From Burkholderia sp. (GTDB lineage: Bacteria; Pseudomonadota; Gammaproteobacteria; Burkholderiales; Burkholderiaceae): DNA of 64,000 nt. The position numbers and the translations under genes were made by a program. This document shows, piece by piece, positions 44,332 to 53,612 of this stretch. A model generated the notes under the pieces. That model had not been told where the DNA came from and did no database searches. It saw nothing but the letters and a program-made list of their open reading frames with translations. Location: positions 16,269-80,268 of the forward strand of contig JAIRVP010000001.1 in NCBI GenBank assembly GCA_031253835.1, read 5' to 3'. The first letter of the stretch is position 1, and each line of letters begins with the position of its first letter.

Positions 44332-45750
44332 TCAGTAGCGGTAGTGGTTCGGCTTGAACGGGCCGTCCTTCTGCACACCGATGTACGAAGCCTGCTCGTC
44401 CGACAGCACGGACAGGTTCGCGCCGATGCGCGCGAGGTGCAGGCGCGCAACCTTTTCATCGAGATGCTTCGGCAGCACGTACACCTTGTTCTCGTACTCG
44501 TTGCCGCGCACGAACAGCTCGATCTGCGCGAGCGTCTGGTTCGCGAACGAGTTCGACATCACGAACGACGGGTGGCCGGTCGCGCAGCCGAGGTTCACGA
44601 GGCGGCCTTCGGCCAGCAGGATCACGCGCTTGCCGTCCGGGAAAATGATGTGGTCGACCTGCGGCTTGATGTTTTCCCACTGGTACTGGCGCGTCGACGC
44701 GACGTCGATTTCCGAGTCGAAGTGACCGATGTTGCAGACAATCGCGTTGTGGCGCATCGCCTTCATGTGGTCATGGCCGATCACGTGGAAGTTGCCGGTC
44801 GCCGTCACGAAGATGTCGGCCTTGTCGGCCGCGTATTCCATCGTCACGACGCGGTAGCCTTCCATCGCCGCCTGCAGCGCGCAGATCGGATCGATTTCGG
44901 TGACCCACACGGTCGCGCCCAGGCCGCGCAGCGATTGCGCGCAACCCTTGCCCACGTCGCCGTAGCCCGCGACGACCGCGACCTTGCCCGCGATCATCAC
45001 GTCGGTCGCGCGCTTGATGCCGTCGACCAGCGATTCACGGCAGCCGTACAGGTTGTCGAACTTCGACTTCGTGACCGAATCGTTCACGTTGAACGCCGGG
45101 AACGGCAGGCGGCCGTCCTTTTCCATCTGGTACAGGCGGTGCACGCCGGTCGTGGTTTCTTCGGTCACGCCCTTGATGTGCGCAAGGCGCTTCGAGTACC
45201 AGGTCGCGTCGATGTCGAGGTGCTTCGCGATCGACTTGTACAGCGCGACTTCTTCCTCGTTGGTCGGCTTCGCGATCACCGAACGGTCCTGCTCGGCCTT
45301 CGAGCCGAGGATCAGCAGCAGCGTGGCGTCGCCGCCGTCGTCCAGGATCATGTTCGCGAATTCGCCGTTCGGCCATTCGAAGATGCGGTGCGAGAACTCC
45401 CAGTATTCGTCGAGCGACTCGCCCTTGAACGCGAACACCGGCGTGCCGGCTTCGACGATCGCGGCCGCGGCGTGATCCTGCGTCGAGAAGATGTTGCACG
45501 ATGCCCAGCGGACGTCCGCGCCGAGCGCCTTCAGCGTCTCGATCAGCACGCCCGTCTGGATCGTCATGTGCAGCGAACCGGCGATGCGCGCGCCCTTCAG
45601 CGGCTGCTGTGCCTTGTATTCGTCACGGATCTGCACGAGGCCCGGCATTTCGGTCTCGGCGATGTTGAGTTCCTTGCGGCCCCAGCCGGCCAGCGCCATG
45701 TCGGCGACGACGTAATCGTGGGAAGCCTTGGAATCGATAATGGCGTTCAT
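44332..45750 (-). CDS. ahcY: S-adenosylhomocysteine hydrolase
   Basis: Splits S-adenosylhomocysteine to adenosine and homocysteine, using tightly bound NAD+, relieving inhibition of methyltransferases. The 472-residue product has the [15 protein letters not shown] and [14 protein letters not shown] substrate region, [13 protein letters not shown] for NAD+, and the C-terminal [10 protein letters not shown] tail. The length includes the ~40-residue insert typical of proteobacterial enzymes (near 145-185). AAGGAGG lies five bases before ATG 45750. An SAH riboswitch precedes it. Confidence 0.97.
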   Translation of the reverse strand: MNAIIDSKASHDYVVADMALAGWGRKELNIAETEMPGLVQIRDEYKAQQPLKGARIAGSLHMTIQTGVLIETLKALGADVRWASCNIFSTQDHAAAAIVEAGTPVFAFKGESLDEYWEFSHRIFEWPNGEFANMILDDGGDATLLLILGSKAEQDRSVIAKPTNEEEVALYKSIAKHLDIDATWYSKRLAHIKGVTEETTTGVHRLYQMEKDGRLPFPAFNVNDSVTKSKFDNLYGCRESLVDGIKRATDVMIAGKVAVVAGYGDVGKGCAQSLRGLGATVWVTEIDPICALQAAMEGYRVVTMEYAADKADIFVTATGNFHVIGHDHMKAMRHNAIVCNIGHFDSEIDVASTRQYQWENIKPQVDHIIFPDGKRVILLAEGRLVNLGCATGHPSFVMSNSFANQTLAQIELFVRGNEYENKVYVLPKHLDEKVARLHLARIGANLSVLSDEQASYIGVQKDGPFKPNHYRY

Positions 45751-45786
45751 CACGCCCTCCTTTCTAAAAAGTTTCTAGATTGGTGA

Positions 45787-45900
45787 CGTGAGCGCCGTTC
45801 AGGAAGCGGGGCCGACGGTCGCGAAACGCGTGCCGCACGGCTGCTTGGTGAAGCCTTCCGAGCCTGGCGGACACAGACGGCCCGTCGCAACGCTCCTCGG
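45787..45900 (-). promoter_or_regulatory. SAH riboswitch controlling ahcY
   Basis: The leader begins CCGAGGAGCG and contains CCAGGCTCGG and GAACGGCGCTCACG, the diagnostic blocks of the S-adenosylhomocysteine riboswitch in the right order. CCGAG pairs with CTCGG (P1) and GAGCG with CGCTC (pseudoknot). The region between is a variable stem. Known members turn expression on when SAH builds up. It ends ~25 bases before the ribosome site. Confidence 0.92.
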
Positions 45901-45912
45901 AAAACGGAGGGG

Positions 45913-45918
45913 ATTGTA
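45913..45918 (-). promoter_or_regulatory. -10 box of the ahcY operon
   Basis: TACAAT on the minus strand, about 12 bases before the first riboswitch base, so the transcript would begin right at the aptamer. Confidence 0.6.
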
Positions 45919-45991
45919 GCAAATCGGCGCGCAGAATGCGCAAGCACGGCACAAGCGCGCGGCGTCGGCGCGCGTGGCCGCGCTGAAAGGG

Positions 45992-46726
45992 TCAGGACTC
46001 CGCGCCGACCCAGGCCTGTTCGCGCAGCCGCGCACGCAGGCGTGCGACGGCCTGGCTGTGCAGCTGGCACACGCGCGACTCGCTCACTTCGAGCACCGCG
46101 CCGATCTCGCGCAGATTCAGACCCCGTTCGTAGTACAGCGACATCAGCAGCTTCTCGCGCTCCGGCAGCCGCTCGATCGCCTCGACGAGCGCCTCGCGCA
46201 GGTGCTCGTCGAGCAGCGACGACAGCGGATCGGCGTGATCGACGCGATAGCGGTCGAGAAACGGCTCGTCGTCGGCCGCGCGGTCGAAATCCTCGTAGTA
46301 GATGAGCTGACTGCCGTGCAGGTCCTGCAGCATCCCCTGGTACTCGTCGAGCGGCATTTTCAGGTGCTCGGCGATCTCGGTCTCGCTCGCCGAGCGGCCG
46401 AGATGCTGCTCGACCTGGTGCACCGCGTGCTCGACCTCGCGCGACGTCTTGCGCAGGCTGCGCGGCAGCCAGTCGTTGCTGCGCAGCTCGTCGAGCATCG
46501 CGCCGCGGATGCGCTGCGTCGCGTAGGTCTCGAACTGCGCGCCCTGGTCTTCCTTGTAGCGGCCGGCCGCGTCCATCAGGCCGATCATGCCGGCCTGGAT
46601 CAGGTCGTCGAGGTCGACGCTCGCCGGCATCTTCGCGACGAGCTGCAGCCCGAGGCGGCGCACGAGCGGCGCGTACTGCGCAAGCACGTCGGCCTGGGAC
46701 ATCCTTCCTTGAGCGTTGTACATCAT
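45992..46726 (-). CDS. fliA: Flagellar sigma factor 28
   Basis: Directs RNA polymerase to late flagellar and chemotaxis promoters. The 244-residue product has sigma region 2 (DLDDLIQAGMIGLMDAAGRY and FETYATQRIRGAMLDELRSNDWLPRSLR), region 3 and region 4 with the HTH GLNLREIGAVLEVSESRVCQLHSQAVARLR. AAGGAGA lies 6-7 bases before the ATG at 46726. It is the last gene of the flhB-flhA-flhF-flhG-fliA string. Confidence 0.95.
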   Translation of the reverse strand: MMYNAQGRMSQADVLAQYAPLVRRLGLQLVAKMPASVDLDDLIQAGMIGLMDAAGRYKEDQGAQFETYATQRIRGAMLDELRSNDWLPRSLRKTSREVEHAVHQVEQHLGRSASETEIAEHLKMPLDEYQGMLQDLHGSQLIYYEDFDRAADDEPFLDRYRVDHADPLSSLLDEHLREALVEAIERLPEREKLLMSLYYERGLNLREIGAVLEVSESRVCQLHSQAVARLRARLREQAWVGAES

Positions 46727-46748
46727 GGCTCTCTCCTTCCGGTGGCGC

Positions 46749-47567
46749 TCACGCGGCGTGTGCCGCGCCCGCCTCATACGACGGCTTGCCGCCCGCGTGG
46801 ACCGCGCGCCCCGCGCCCGAACGCGGGCGCATCGGCCAGTACAGCAGGTCGGCGGCAATCTGCCGGTAATCGCGCGCGGCGGCCGACGACGGGAACGCGT
46901 CGACCACCGCATGCATCAGTTCTCGCGCATGCTCGACGAGCGGATCGGCGCTCACGCAGCCCGCGTCGGCGATCGACACGGTCAGGTAGCGGCTCGCGAC
47001 GCCCGCGAGGTTGTCGAACGCCGTCTTCGCATCCGCATGGCTGCCGACGTGATTGGTCAGCACGCGGAACTGCGCGAACGCGTGCGCGAAATGCAGCCGC
47101 TTCATGCACGCGTACGCCTCGGTGATCGCCTGCGCGGCAACCCGCGTGACGACCAGCACGTCGTGCGCTTCGCGTGCGAGCGCCGAGAACGCGCCGTCGG
47201 CGCCGAGTTGCGTGTCGACCAGCACGATGTCGGCCGGGCCGTCGATGAAATCGCTCAGCTGCGCATCGCTGTAGCCGGCGCGCGCGAGCCGCGCGGCCGC
47301 GCACAGGCCGAAGCCGGCGGCTACCCGCGTGCGTTCGCCGTCACGCAGCCACGCGCCCGCCAGCGTCGCGCTGGCCGAATGCACGTCGGCGCGTTCGTCG
47401 ACGACGAGCACGTCCTTGCCGAGCGACGCGAGTGCCGTCGCCAGGTTCACGATGGTGGACGTGCAGCCGACACCCGCCGGCCCGCCCGTCACCGCGACGA
47501 TGCGCGACGCGCGCCCGGCCAGCAGGCGCCGCAGCCCTTCGGCCTGGTCGATGATCCGTTTATCCAA
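46749..47567 (-). CDS. flhG: MinD-like flagellar number regulator with degenerate P-loop
   Basis: A 272-residue ParA/MinD-family protein, normally controlling flagellar number as partner of FlhF. The deviant Walker A motif (GKGGVGKT) reads GPAGVGCT here (29-36): both Lys are replaced (P30, C35). The switch I/II-like strand is VLVVDERADVHSAS and DIVLVDTQLGADG retains Asp. Start is TTG at 47567, overlapping the flhF stop by eight bases. Normal function with ATP therefore is uncertain; the family and context are clear. Confidence 0.87.
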   Translation of the reverse strand: MDKRIIDQAEGLRRLLAGRASRIVAVTGGPAGVGCTSTIVNLATALASLGKDVLVVDERADVHSASATLAGAWLRDGERTRVAAGFGLCAAARLARAGYSDAQLSDFIDGPADIVLVDTQLGADGAFSALAREAHDVLVVTRVAAQAITEAYACMKRLHFAHAFAQFRVLTNHVGSHADAKTAFDNLAGVASRYLTVSIADAGCVSADPLVEHARELMHAVVDAFPSSAAARDYRQIAADLLYWPMRPRSGAGRAVHAGGKPSYEAGAAHAA

Positions 47568-49302
47568 ATCGCACCTCGTGCAGCTCGGCGGTGGAACGTG
47601 CGGTCAGTGCGGAAAGCAGCGTCGGCATGTCCTCGTCTTGCGGCACGAAGGGGGAACCGTCGCGCGGCACACAGAACGCGCTCTTCAGCAGGAATTTGGT
47701 CGAGGCGACGTACAGGTTCTCCGGCACCTTCTGGCCGGTCGACACGTAGTGGACCGGCAGCTTGTAGCGGATCACCGTGTCGAGCACGCCGCCGAGGTGG
47801 GTCGCCTCGTCGAGCTTCGTGAGGATGCAGCCGGCGAGATCCGGATGCTCGCCCGCGCTGCGGTACGCCTGCACGACTTCGTTGAGCGTGTCGCCGTGGC
47901 TCGTCGCGTTCAGCAGCAGCAGGCGCTGCACCGGCGCGTTCGCGCCGTGCAGCATCGCGATCTGGTCGGACACCGCGCGGTCGCGCTGGCTCATGCCGAT
48001 CGTGTCGATCAGCACGATGTGCTTGTTGCGCAGCTCGGACAGCGCGAGCGCGAGATCGCCGGCATCCTTCACCGCGTGCACCGGCACACCGAGGATCTTG
48101 CCGAAGATGCGCAGCTGCTCGTGGCCGCCGATCCGGTAGCTGTCGGTGGTCAGCAGCGCGACCTTGCTCGCGCCGAAGCGCATCACGCAGCGCGCGGCCA
48201 GCTTCGCGGTGGTGGTCGTCTTGCCGACGCCCGTCGGCCCCATCAGCGCAAACACGCCGCCGCGCTCCATCAGCGCATCCTCGCTGTCGAGCACCGGCAG
48301 GTTCGACGCGAGCACCGACTGCGCCCATTCGGCCGCCTGTTCGAAGGTCTGCGCGCCGTCGCCGGACGGCAGGTTGTCGACCAGCATCCGCACGAGCTGC
48401 GCGGAGAAACCGGCCGCGAACAGGTGCTTCGTCAGCGCGCCGTGCACGGCGCTGCGACGCTGGCGGTCGTGCCACTTCAGGCTGTCGAACTGCTCTTCCA
48501 TCATCCCGCGCAGTTCGCCGAGCTCCTGCATCACCGTGTCGTTGACGATCCGCTCGATGCGCGACTTCACCGCATCGGCCACCGCGGCGGCCGCGTCGGC
48601 GGACAGGCGCGTGCGCTCGGCCGTCTTCGCCGCGTGCGCGGCGCTCGTGTCGGGCGCGCGGGTGGCGGCGGCCGGCATCCGGCGCTCGGCGTCGCGCACG
48701 ATGTCGCGCGCCCAGTCGGGCGGCGTCGCGCGCGCGGCGGCCTGCGGCGCGGGCGCGCTCGCGGGCGGCGCGGCCGGCGCCTGCGCGCGTGCGACCAGCG
48801 CGTCGCGCTGCTGCGTCAGGCGCTTCGCATGCTCGACCAGCCACGGCGCGGGTTCGGACGTGCCGGCGGCCGGCGTGTCGACAGCCGGTGCGGCAATCGA
48901 CGGCGACGCCGCAACCGGCGCATCCGCGTCGAGCGCCGACGCATGCGCGTCCGCCTCTTCCGCGTCGGCGCTCGCGCCGAACACGGACGAGAACACGTCC
49001 GGCAGCCCGCCTTCGCCGGCAGCGTAGGGATTGACGGACGGCCGCGGCGCAACGCCCGGGCGCGACACGATGCCGGGCACCGCGGCGGCCGGCACGGATT
49101 CCGGCAGGCGTGGCGTGGCGAGGCGCGGGCGCGCGGCCGGCGGCGTCACCGCGGCCAGGTCCGAATCGGCGAGTGCAACGATTTCGACGCTGCCGTCATC
49201 GAGCGTGCGGTTCGACAGCACGACCGCGTCGGCGCCGAGCGCCTCGCGCACGAGACGAAGTGCGTCGCGGCTCGTTGCGCCGGTGAATTTGCGAATGTTC
49301 AA
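47560..49302 (-). CDS. flhF: SRP-family GTPase FlhF
   Basis: Positions the flagellum at the pole together with FlhG. The 580-residue product has an N-terminal B domain (1-50, MNIRKFTGATSRDALRLVRE), a long Ala/Pro-rich linker (55-240) of low complexity, N domain and a G domain with GPTGVGKTTTTAKLAAR (355-371), DTIGMSQRDR and TKLDEATHLGG. It starts at TTG 49302, overlapping the flhA stop (TTGA), and runs into flhG. The linker is unusually long, making the protein bigger than the ~450-residue Vibrio homologue. Confidence 0.92.
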   Translation of the reverse strand: MNIRKFTGATSRDALRLVREALGADAVVLSNRTLDDGSVEIVALADSDLAAVTPPAARPRLATPRLPESVPAAAVPGIVSRPGVAPRPSVNPYAAGEGGLPDVFSSVFGASADAEEADAHASALDADAPVAASPSIAAPAVDTPAAGTSEPAPWLVEHAKRLTQQRDALVARAQAPAAPPASAPAPQAAARATPPDWARDIVRDAERRMPAAATRAPDTSAAHAAKTAERTRLSADAAAAVADAVKSRIERIVNDTVMQELGELRGMMEEQFDSLKWHDRQRRSAVHGALTKHLFAAGFSAQLVRMLVDNLPSGDGAQTFEQAAEWAQSVLASNLPVLDSEDALMERGGVFALMGPTGVGKTTTTAKLAARCVMRFGASKVALLTTDSYRIGGHEQLRIFGKILGVPVHAVKDAGDLALALSELRNKHIVLIDTIGMSQRDRAVSDQIAMLHGANAPVQRLLLLNATSHGDTLNEVVQAYRSAGEHPDLAGCILTKLDEATHLGGVLDTVIRYKLPVHYVSTGQKVPENLYVASTKFLLKSAFCVPRDGSPFVPQDEDMPTLLSALTARSTAELHEVRFG

Positions 49303-51398
49303 GCGGAACCCCCGATGACGTTAACGACTTTGATCGTGCGTGTGTCCGGCACTTCGGCATACGACAGCACTTTCAATTGCGGCAGGCTGCGGCGCAGGAA
49401 ACGCGCGAGCATCGCGCGCAGCGCGTGCTGCACGAGCAGCACGGGCGGCAGCCCGAGATTCTGTTGACGCAGCATCGCTTGCTGCGTGCCGGTCAGAAGG
49501 TTGTGCGCGAGGCCGGGCTCGAGGCCCGGGTTCGCACCGGTGGCGAGCGCCTGCGACAGCACGCGCTCGAGATTCGCGTCGAGGCCCATCACCTGCATCT
49601 CGCCGGAACCCGGATACCACTGCTGCGTGATCGCGCGGCCGAGCGAGAGCCGCACCGCGGCGGTGATCTCGTACGCGTCGCCGCGGCCCGCGTGTTCGGA
49701 CACGGCCTCGAGGATCGTGCGCATGTCGCGGATCGGCACGCCTTCCTCGAGCAGGTTCTGCAGCACTTTCTGCAGCGTCGTCAGCGAGATCGTCTTCGGC
49801 ACGAGGTCCTCGACGAGCGACGGCGCGTCCTTGCCGGTGCGCTCGATGAGCGCCTGCACTTCCTGGCGGCCGAGCAGTTCGGCCGCGTGCTGGACGACGA
49901 GATGGTTCAGGTGCGTCGCAACGACCGTGCTCGCGTCGACCACCGTGTAGCCGTACACCTGCGCCTGTTCGCGCATCGCGACGTCGATCCACACGGCCGG
50001 CAGCCCGAACGCGGGATCCTGCGTGACGGCGCCCGGCAGCGCGGCCGTCACCTGGCCCGGGTTGATCGCGAGCCACTGGCCCGGGAACACTTCGCCGACG
50101 CCGATCTCGACGCCCTTCAGCGCGATCCGGTATGCGTTCGGCCGCAGTTCGAGGTTGTCGCGGATATGGATCACCGGCGGCAGGAAGCCGATTTCCTGCG
50201 CGAATTTCTTGCGGATGCTCTTGATGCGCTTGAGCAGCTCGCCGTCGCTGCCCTTGTCGACGAGCGGGATCAGCCGGTAGCCGACTTCGAGGCCGAGCGG
50301 GTCGATCAGCTGCACGTCGTCCCAGGTCGCCTCGTGGCTGTCGGACGGCAGCACCGCGGGCGGCGCGATGTCGGTCACGTCGCCGGCCGCCTTGCGGGCC
50401 GCCGCGCGCTTGGTCTGCGTGCGGGCCAGCCAGATCGCGCCGCCGCCGAGCCCGAGGAACGCGAAGTGCGGCATGCCGGGGATCAGCCCCATGATCACGA
50501 TGATCACGCCGGTGATCGTCAACACGCGCGGGTTCGTGAACAGCTGGCCGGTGATCTGCGTGCCGATGTCCTCGTCGGTCGCGACGCGCGACACGATCAC
50601 GCCGGCCGCGGTCGAGATCACGAGCGACGGGATCTGCGCGACGAGGCCGTCGCCGATCGTCAGCAGCGTGTAGTTCGTGCCGGCCGCCGCGAAGCTCATG
50701 TCGTGCTGGACCATCCCGACGATCAGCCCGCCGATCACGTTGATCGCCATGATGATCAGGCCGGCGATCGCATCGCCGCGCACGAACTTCGACGCGCCGT
50801 CCATCGACCCGTAGAACTCGGCTTCCTGCGACACGGCCAGGCGGCGCTTGCGGGCCTGCTCCTCGTTGATGAGGCCCGCGTTCAGGTCGGCGTCGATCGC
50901 CATCTGCTTGCCGGGCATCGCGTCGAGCGTGAAGCGCGCGGACACTTCGGCGATCCGCCCCGCGCCCTTCGTGATCACCATGAAGTTGATGATCATCAGG
51001 ATCACGAACACGACGATGCCGACCGCGAAGTTGCCGCCGACGAGGAAGTGGCCGAACGCCTCGATCACCTGGCCGGCCGCGTCCGGCCCGGTGTGGCCTT
51101 CGAGCAGCACGACGCGCGTCGACGCGACGTTCAGCGACAGGCGCAGCAGCGTCGAGAACAGCAGCACGCTCGGGAATGCCGCGAAGTCGAGCGGCTTAAT
51201 CGTGTACATGCTGACGAGCAGCACCATCACCGACAGCGCGATGTTGAACGTGAACAGCAGATCCAGCAGCAGCGGGGGCAGCGGCAGGATCATCATCCCC
51301 AGGATCATGCAGATGAGGATCGGGCCCGCGAGCGAGCGCAGGTTCGTGCCTGCCAGCAGGTTCGGGCGCTTCGCGAGCAGGCCGGTCGGGGTGCTCAT
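49299..51398 (-). CDS. flhA: Flagellar type III export component FlhA
   Basis: A 699-residue protein of the flagellar export gate. About eight helices in the first ~330 residues with the FHIPEP signature region (SARFTLDAMPGKQMAIDADLNAGLI), then a large cytoplasmic domain that binds chaperone-substrate complexes and docks at FliJ/FliI. The end is close to the usual C-terminus. It overlaps flhB by an ATGA four-base junction and flhF likewise, so translation is coupled. Confidence 0.96.
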   Translation of the reverse strand: MSTPTGLLAKRPNLLAGTNLRSLAGPILICMILGMMILPLPPLLLDLLFTFNIALSVMVLLVSMYTIKPLDFAAFPSVLLFSTLLRLSLNVASTRVVLLEGHTGPDAAGQVIEAFGHFLVGGNFAVGIVVFVILMIINFMVITKGAGRIAEVSARFTLDAMPGKQMAIDADLNAGLINEEQARKRRLAVSQEAEFYGSMDGASKFVRGDAIAGLIIMAINVIGGLIVGMVQHDMSFAAAGTNYTLLTIGDGLVAQIPSLVISTAAGVIVSRVATDEDIGTQITGQLFTNPRVLTITGVIIVIMGLIPGMPHFAFLGLGGGAIWLARTQTKRAAARKAAGDVTDIAPPAVLPSDSHEATWDDVQLIDPLGLEVGYRLIPLVDKGSDGELLKRIKSIRKKFAQEIGFLPPVIHIRDNLELRPNAYRIALKGVEIGVGEVFPGQWLAINPGQVTAALPGAVTQDPAFGLPAVWIDVAMREQAQVYGYTVVDASTVVATHLNHLVVQHAAELLGRQEVQALIERTGKDAPSLVEDLVPKTISLTTLQKVLQNLLEEGVPIRDMRTILEAVSEHAGRGDAYEITAAVRLSLGRAITQQWYPGSGEMQVMGLDANLERVLSQALATGANPGLEPGLAHNLLTGTQQAMLRQQNLGLPPVLLVQHALRAMLARFLRRSLPQLKVLSYAEVPDTRTIKVVNVIGGSA

Positions 51399-52612
51399 GC
51401 GGAGGCTCCTTGCTTACCTTGCTTACCTTGCTTGCCCAGCGCGTCCTCGGCTTCTTCGCGTTCGTCGTCGGCGGCCACCGCCGTGCCCTTGTCGAGGTCG
51501 GCCGGCACGTCGAGATCGACCGGCACCGCCGGGAACGCGCCGCCTTCCGAGCGGAAGCGCTTGAGCTGGTAGACCCACGCGAGCACTTCGGCGACGGCCG
51601 AGTACAGCGAGCCGGGGATCTCGCGCTCGAGCTCGACGTTGTGATACAGCGCACGCGCGAGCGGCGGCGCTTCGAGCAGCGGCACGTTGTGCTCGGCCGC
51701 GAGTTCGCGGATGCGCGCGGCGACGAGGTTCACGCCCTTCGCGACGACCTTCGGCGCACGCATCTCGCCGTCCGTGTATTGCAGCGCGACGGCGAAGTGC
51801 GTCGGGTTCGTGACGACCACGTCGGCCTTCGGCACGGCCGCCATCATCCGGCGGCGCGCGATCGCGCGCTGCTGCTGGCGGATCCGCCCCTTCACGTGCG
51901 GATCGCCTTCGTTCTCGCGATGCTCGCGCTTCACTTCTTCCTTCGTCATGCGCAACTTCTTGTTGTACTGCCAGATTTGGTAAGGCACATCGAGCGCGGC
52001 GACCACCAGCATCCCGGCGACCGTCGTGCCGCAGCACACGGCGACCAGGTGCAGCGCGTCGGGGAGCGCGACGCCGAGCGGCTGCGTCGCGAGGCCGAGC
52101 AGTTCGTCCTTGCTGCGCCAGATCGCGACGCCGCCGATCCCGCCGACGACGATCGTCTTCGCGACCGACATCCCGAGCTGGATCGGCCCCTGGATCGAGA
52201 AGATCCGGCCGAGGCCCGAGATCGGGTTCAGGCGGTCGAACTTCAGCTCGAACGTCTTCTGCGAGATCAGCCAGCCGCCGAGCGCCATCGGCGCGAGCAG
52301 CGCGGCGAGACCGGTGAGCGCGAGGATCGGCAGCAGCGCGGTGAGGCCCTCGACGCTCGCGCTGCCGGCCGCCGACAGCATCCGGTTCGTGTCGAATGCG
52401 GTCGCGCGATCGAACGTGAACGCGCCGCGCAGCATCGTCTGCAGATGCGCGCCCGACGGGCCCGCGAGCAGCCATGCACCGTAGAACCCGGCCGCGAGCA
52501 GCGCGAACGAAGCCAGTTCGCGCGAACGCGCGACCTGCCCCTCCTCGCGCGCCTTCTCGAGGCGCCTGGGAGTGGCGGCTTCGGTCTTGTCGAGATCGCT
52601 CTCGTCTGCCAC
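51395..52612 (-). CDS. flhB: Flagellar export switch protein FlhB
   Basis: Selects rod/hook versus filament substrates in the flagellar exporter. The 405-residue product opens with DLDKTEAATPRRLEKAREEGQVARSREL, has four helices and a cytoplasmic domain with the autocleavage motif NPTH (269-272). The GTG at 52612 after GGAGG gives the usual MADESDLDKTEAAT start; a longer ATG form from 52657 is possible. The extreme C-terminus repeats KQG three times, encoded by a 9-bp DNA repeat. Confidence 0.94.
   Translation of the reverse strand: MADESDLDKTEAATPRRLEKAREEGQVARSRELASFALLAAGFYGAWLLAGPSGAHLQTMLRGAFTFDRATAFDTNRMLSAAGSASVEGLTALLPILALTGLAALLAPMALGGWLISQKTFELKFDRLNPISGLGRIFSIQGPIQLGMSVAKTIVVGGIGGVAIWRSKDELLGLATQPLGVALPDALHLVAVCCGTTVAGMLVVAALDVPYQIWQYNKKLRMTKEEVKREHRENEGDPHVKGRIRQQQRAIARRRMMAAVPKADVVVTNPTHFAVALQYTDGEMRAPKVVAKGVNLVAARIRELAAEHNVPLLEAPPLARALYHNVELEREIPGSLYSAVAEVLAWVYQLKRFRSEGGAFPAVPVDLDVPADLDKGTAVAADDEREEAEDALGKQGKQGKQGASA
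51410..51436 (-). repeat. 9-bp tandem repeat in the flhB 3' end
   Basis: TTGCTTACC twice, then a third unit with one A-to-G change (plus-strand sequence), encoding KQG-KQG-KQG in FlhB. A copy-number change would stay in frame. Confidence 0.7.
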
Positions 52613-52931
52613 GGGGCCTCCAGTCGGGTACGGCGGAATGCCGCTTTCCAGTGACACCGATTATTCATGCAGGCGTCAAACGCCGATCGGTCGAGCAAAG
52701 CCGGGAAAGGGGGGTATTTCGGGGAATCGGGCGAGCCGGCGCGAACGCGGCTGGCGCGGCGGCGGAGCGACGCGCGGCAACGCGGAAAAACGTGCCGACG
52801 GGCGCGATGGCGAGAGGCCGGCCGCGGGCAGGATGCCGACGGCGGAAAGCGGGGAAACGGTGAAACGACGGGCGGGAAAGGCGGGGCATTCAGGCCCCGG
52901 CGCGACGGTCGCGCGCCGGGGCAGGCGTCGG
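52613..52931. other. Intergenic region upstream of flhB
   Basis: 319 bases, purine-rich and high G+C. It holds a GGCGT-CAA-ACGCC dyad (52672-52684) and a minus-strand TTGACG within that dyad; neither matches a sigma-28 or sigma-54 promoter well. No gene-like frame. Confidence 0.4.
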
Positions 52932-53312
52932 TCAGACCGCCGGGATCGGATCGGCGCCGAAGCGGTTCGGGCCTGCGGTGCCGCGCGAGCACATCCACAC
53001 GAGCAGCAGGATGCCGCCGACGATCGGAATCAGCGCGATCAGCAGGAACCAGCCCGAGCGGCCGGTATCGTGCAGGCGGCGAACGCTGACCGCGATGCCC
53101 GGAATGAGCAGCGCCAGCGAAGCCAGGCAGATGATGCCGAGCAGCAACAGCGTGATCAGGCCCCCGTCACGGCCGCCCGCGCCGATGATCTGGGCCGCGA
53201 TCGACAGAATGACGCTCAGCAGCGTGAAATACCAGTATTCGGCGCGACGCGCACGGCCTTCGAATGTCGCGTATTTATTGAGTACGGTACGAACGGCTTC
53301 GGAAAAACCCAT
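52932..53312 (-). CDS. DUF805 membrane protein
   Basis: A 126-residue protein with three or four hydrophobic segments and the DUF805 signatures: YATFEGRARRAEYWYFTLL (14-32) and RRLHDTGRSGWFLLIALIPIVGGILLLVWMC (about 78-108). These proteins sit in the inner membrane; role unknown. The ATG at 53312 has an unusually strong ribosome site (AGGAGGGTAATAAG). It is an independent unit between flagellar and VOC genes. Confidence 0.88.
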   Translation of the reverse strand: MGFSEAVRTVLNKYATFEGRARRAEYWYFTLLSVILSIAAQIIGAGGRDGGLITLLLLGIICLASLALLIPGIAVSVRRLHDTGRSGWFLLIALIPIVGGILLLVWMCSRGTAGPNRFGADPIPAV

Positions 53313-53612
53313 CTTATTACCCTCCTGTTTTATATTGGCACCCCGGAAACAACGCCGGAATTATATGTTTGAATTTCGCCGGCTTCCAATTCTTTTCGCT
53401 TGCGGGCCGGCGCGCCAGACCGTTCTCGCGCACGCCGACGCAACGCCGAAAAGGCTGCGACCGCATAAAGCGGCGCCTTGGGTTTGCATGTCGCGTCATT
53501 TTAATAATCTTGAAGACCTGACAGAAACGACAGCCCCCGATAATCCAGCGCTTGATTACAACCGAATGAAATCCGGCACGATCGATAATCAGTGCACGGG
53601 CGCGGCATTCGA
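53313..53612. other. Intergenic region between the DUF805 and VOC genes
   Basis: 300 bases, AT-rich near the DUF805 start (Shine-Dalgarno and a TATAAAA-like stretch on the minus strand at about 53330). No other structure or gene with support. Confidence 0.4.

Noticed and set aside
52660..52700. Sigma-28 or sigma-54 flagellar promoter before flhB
   Set aside because: No TAAA-N15-GCCGATAA or TGGCAC-N5-TTGC pattern could be aligned.
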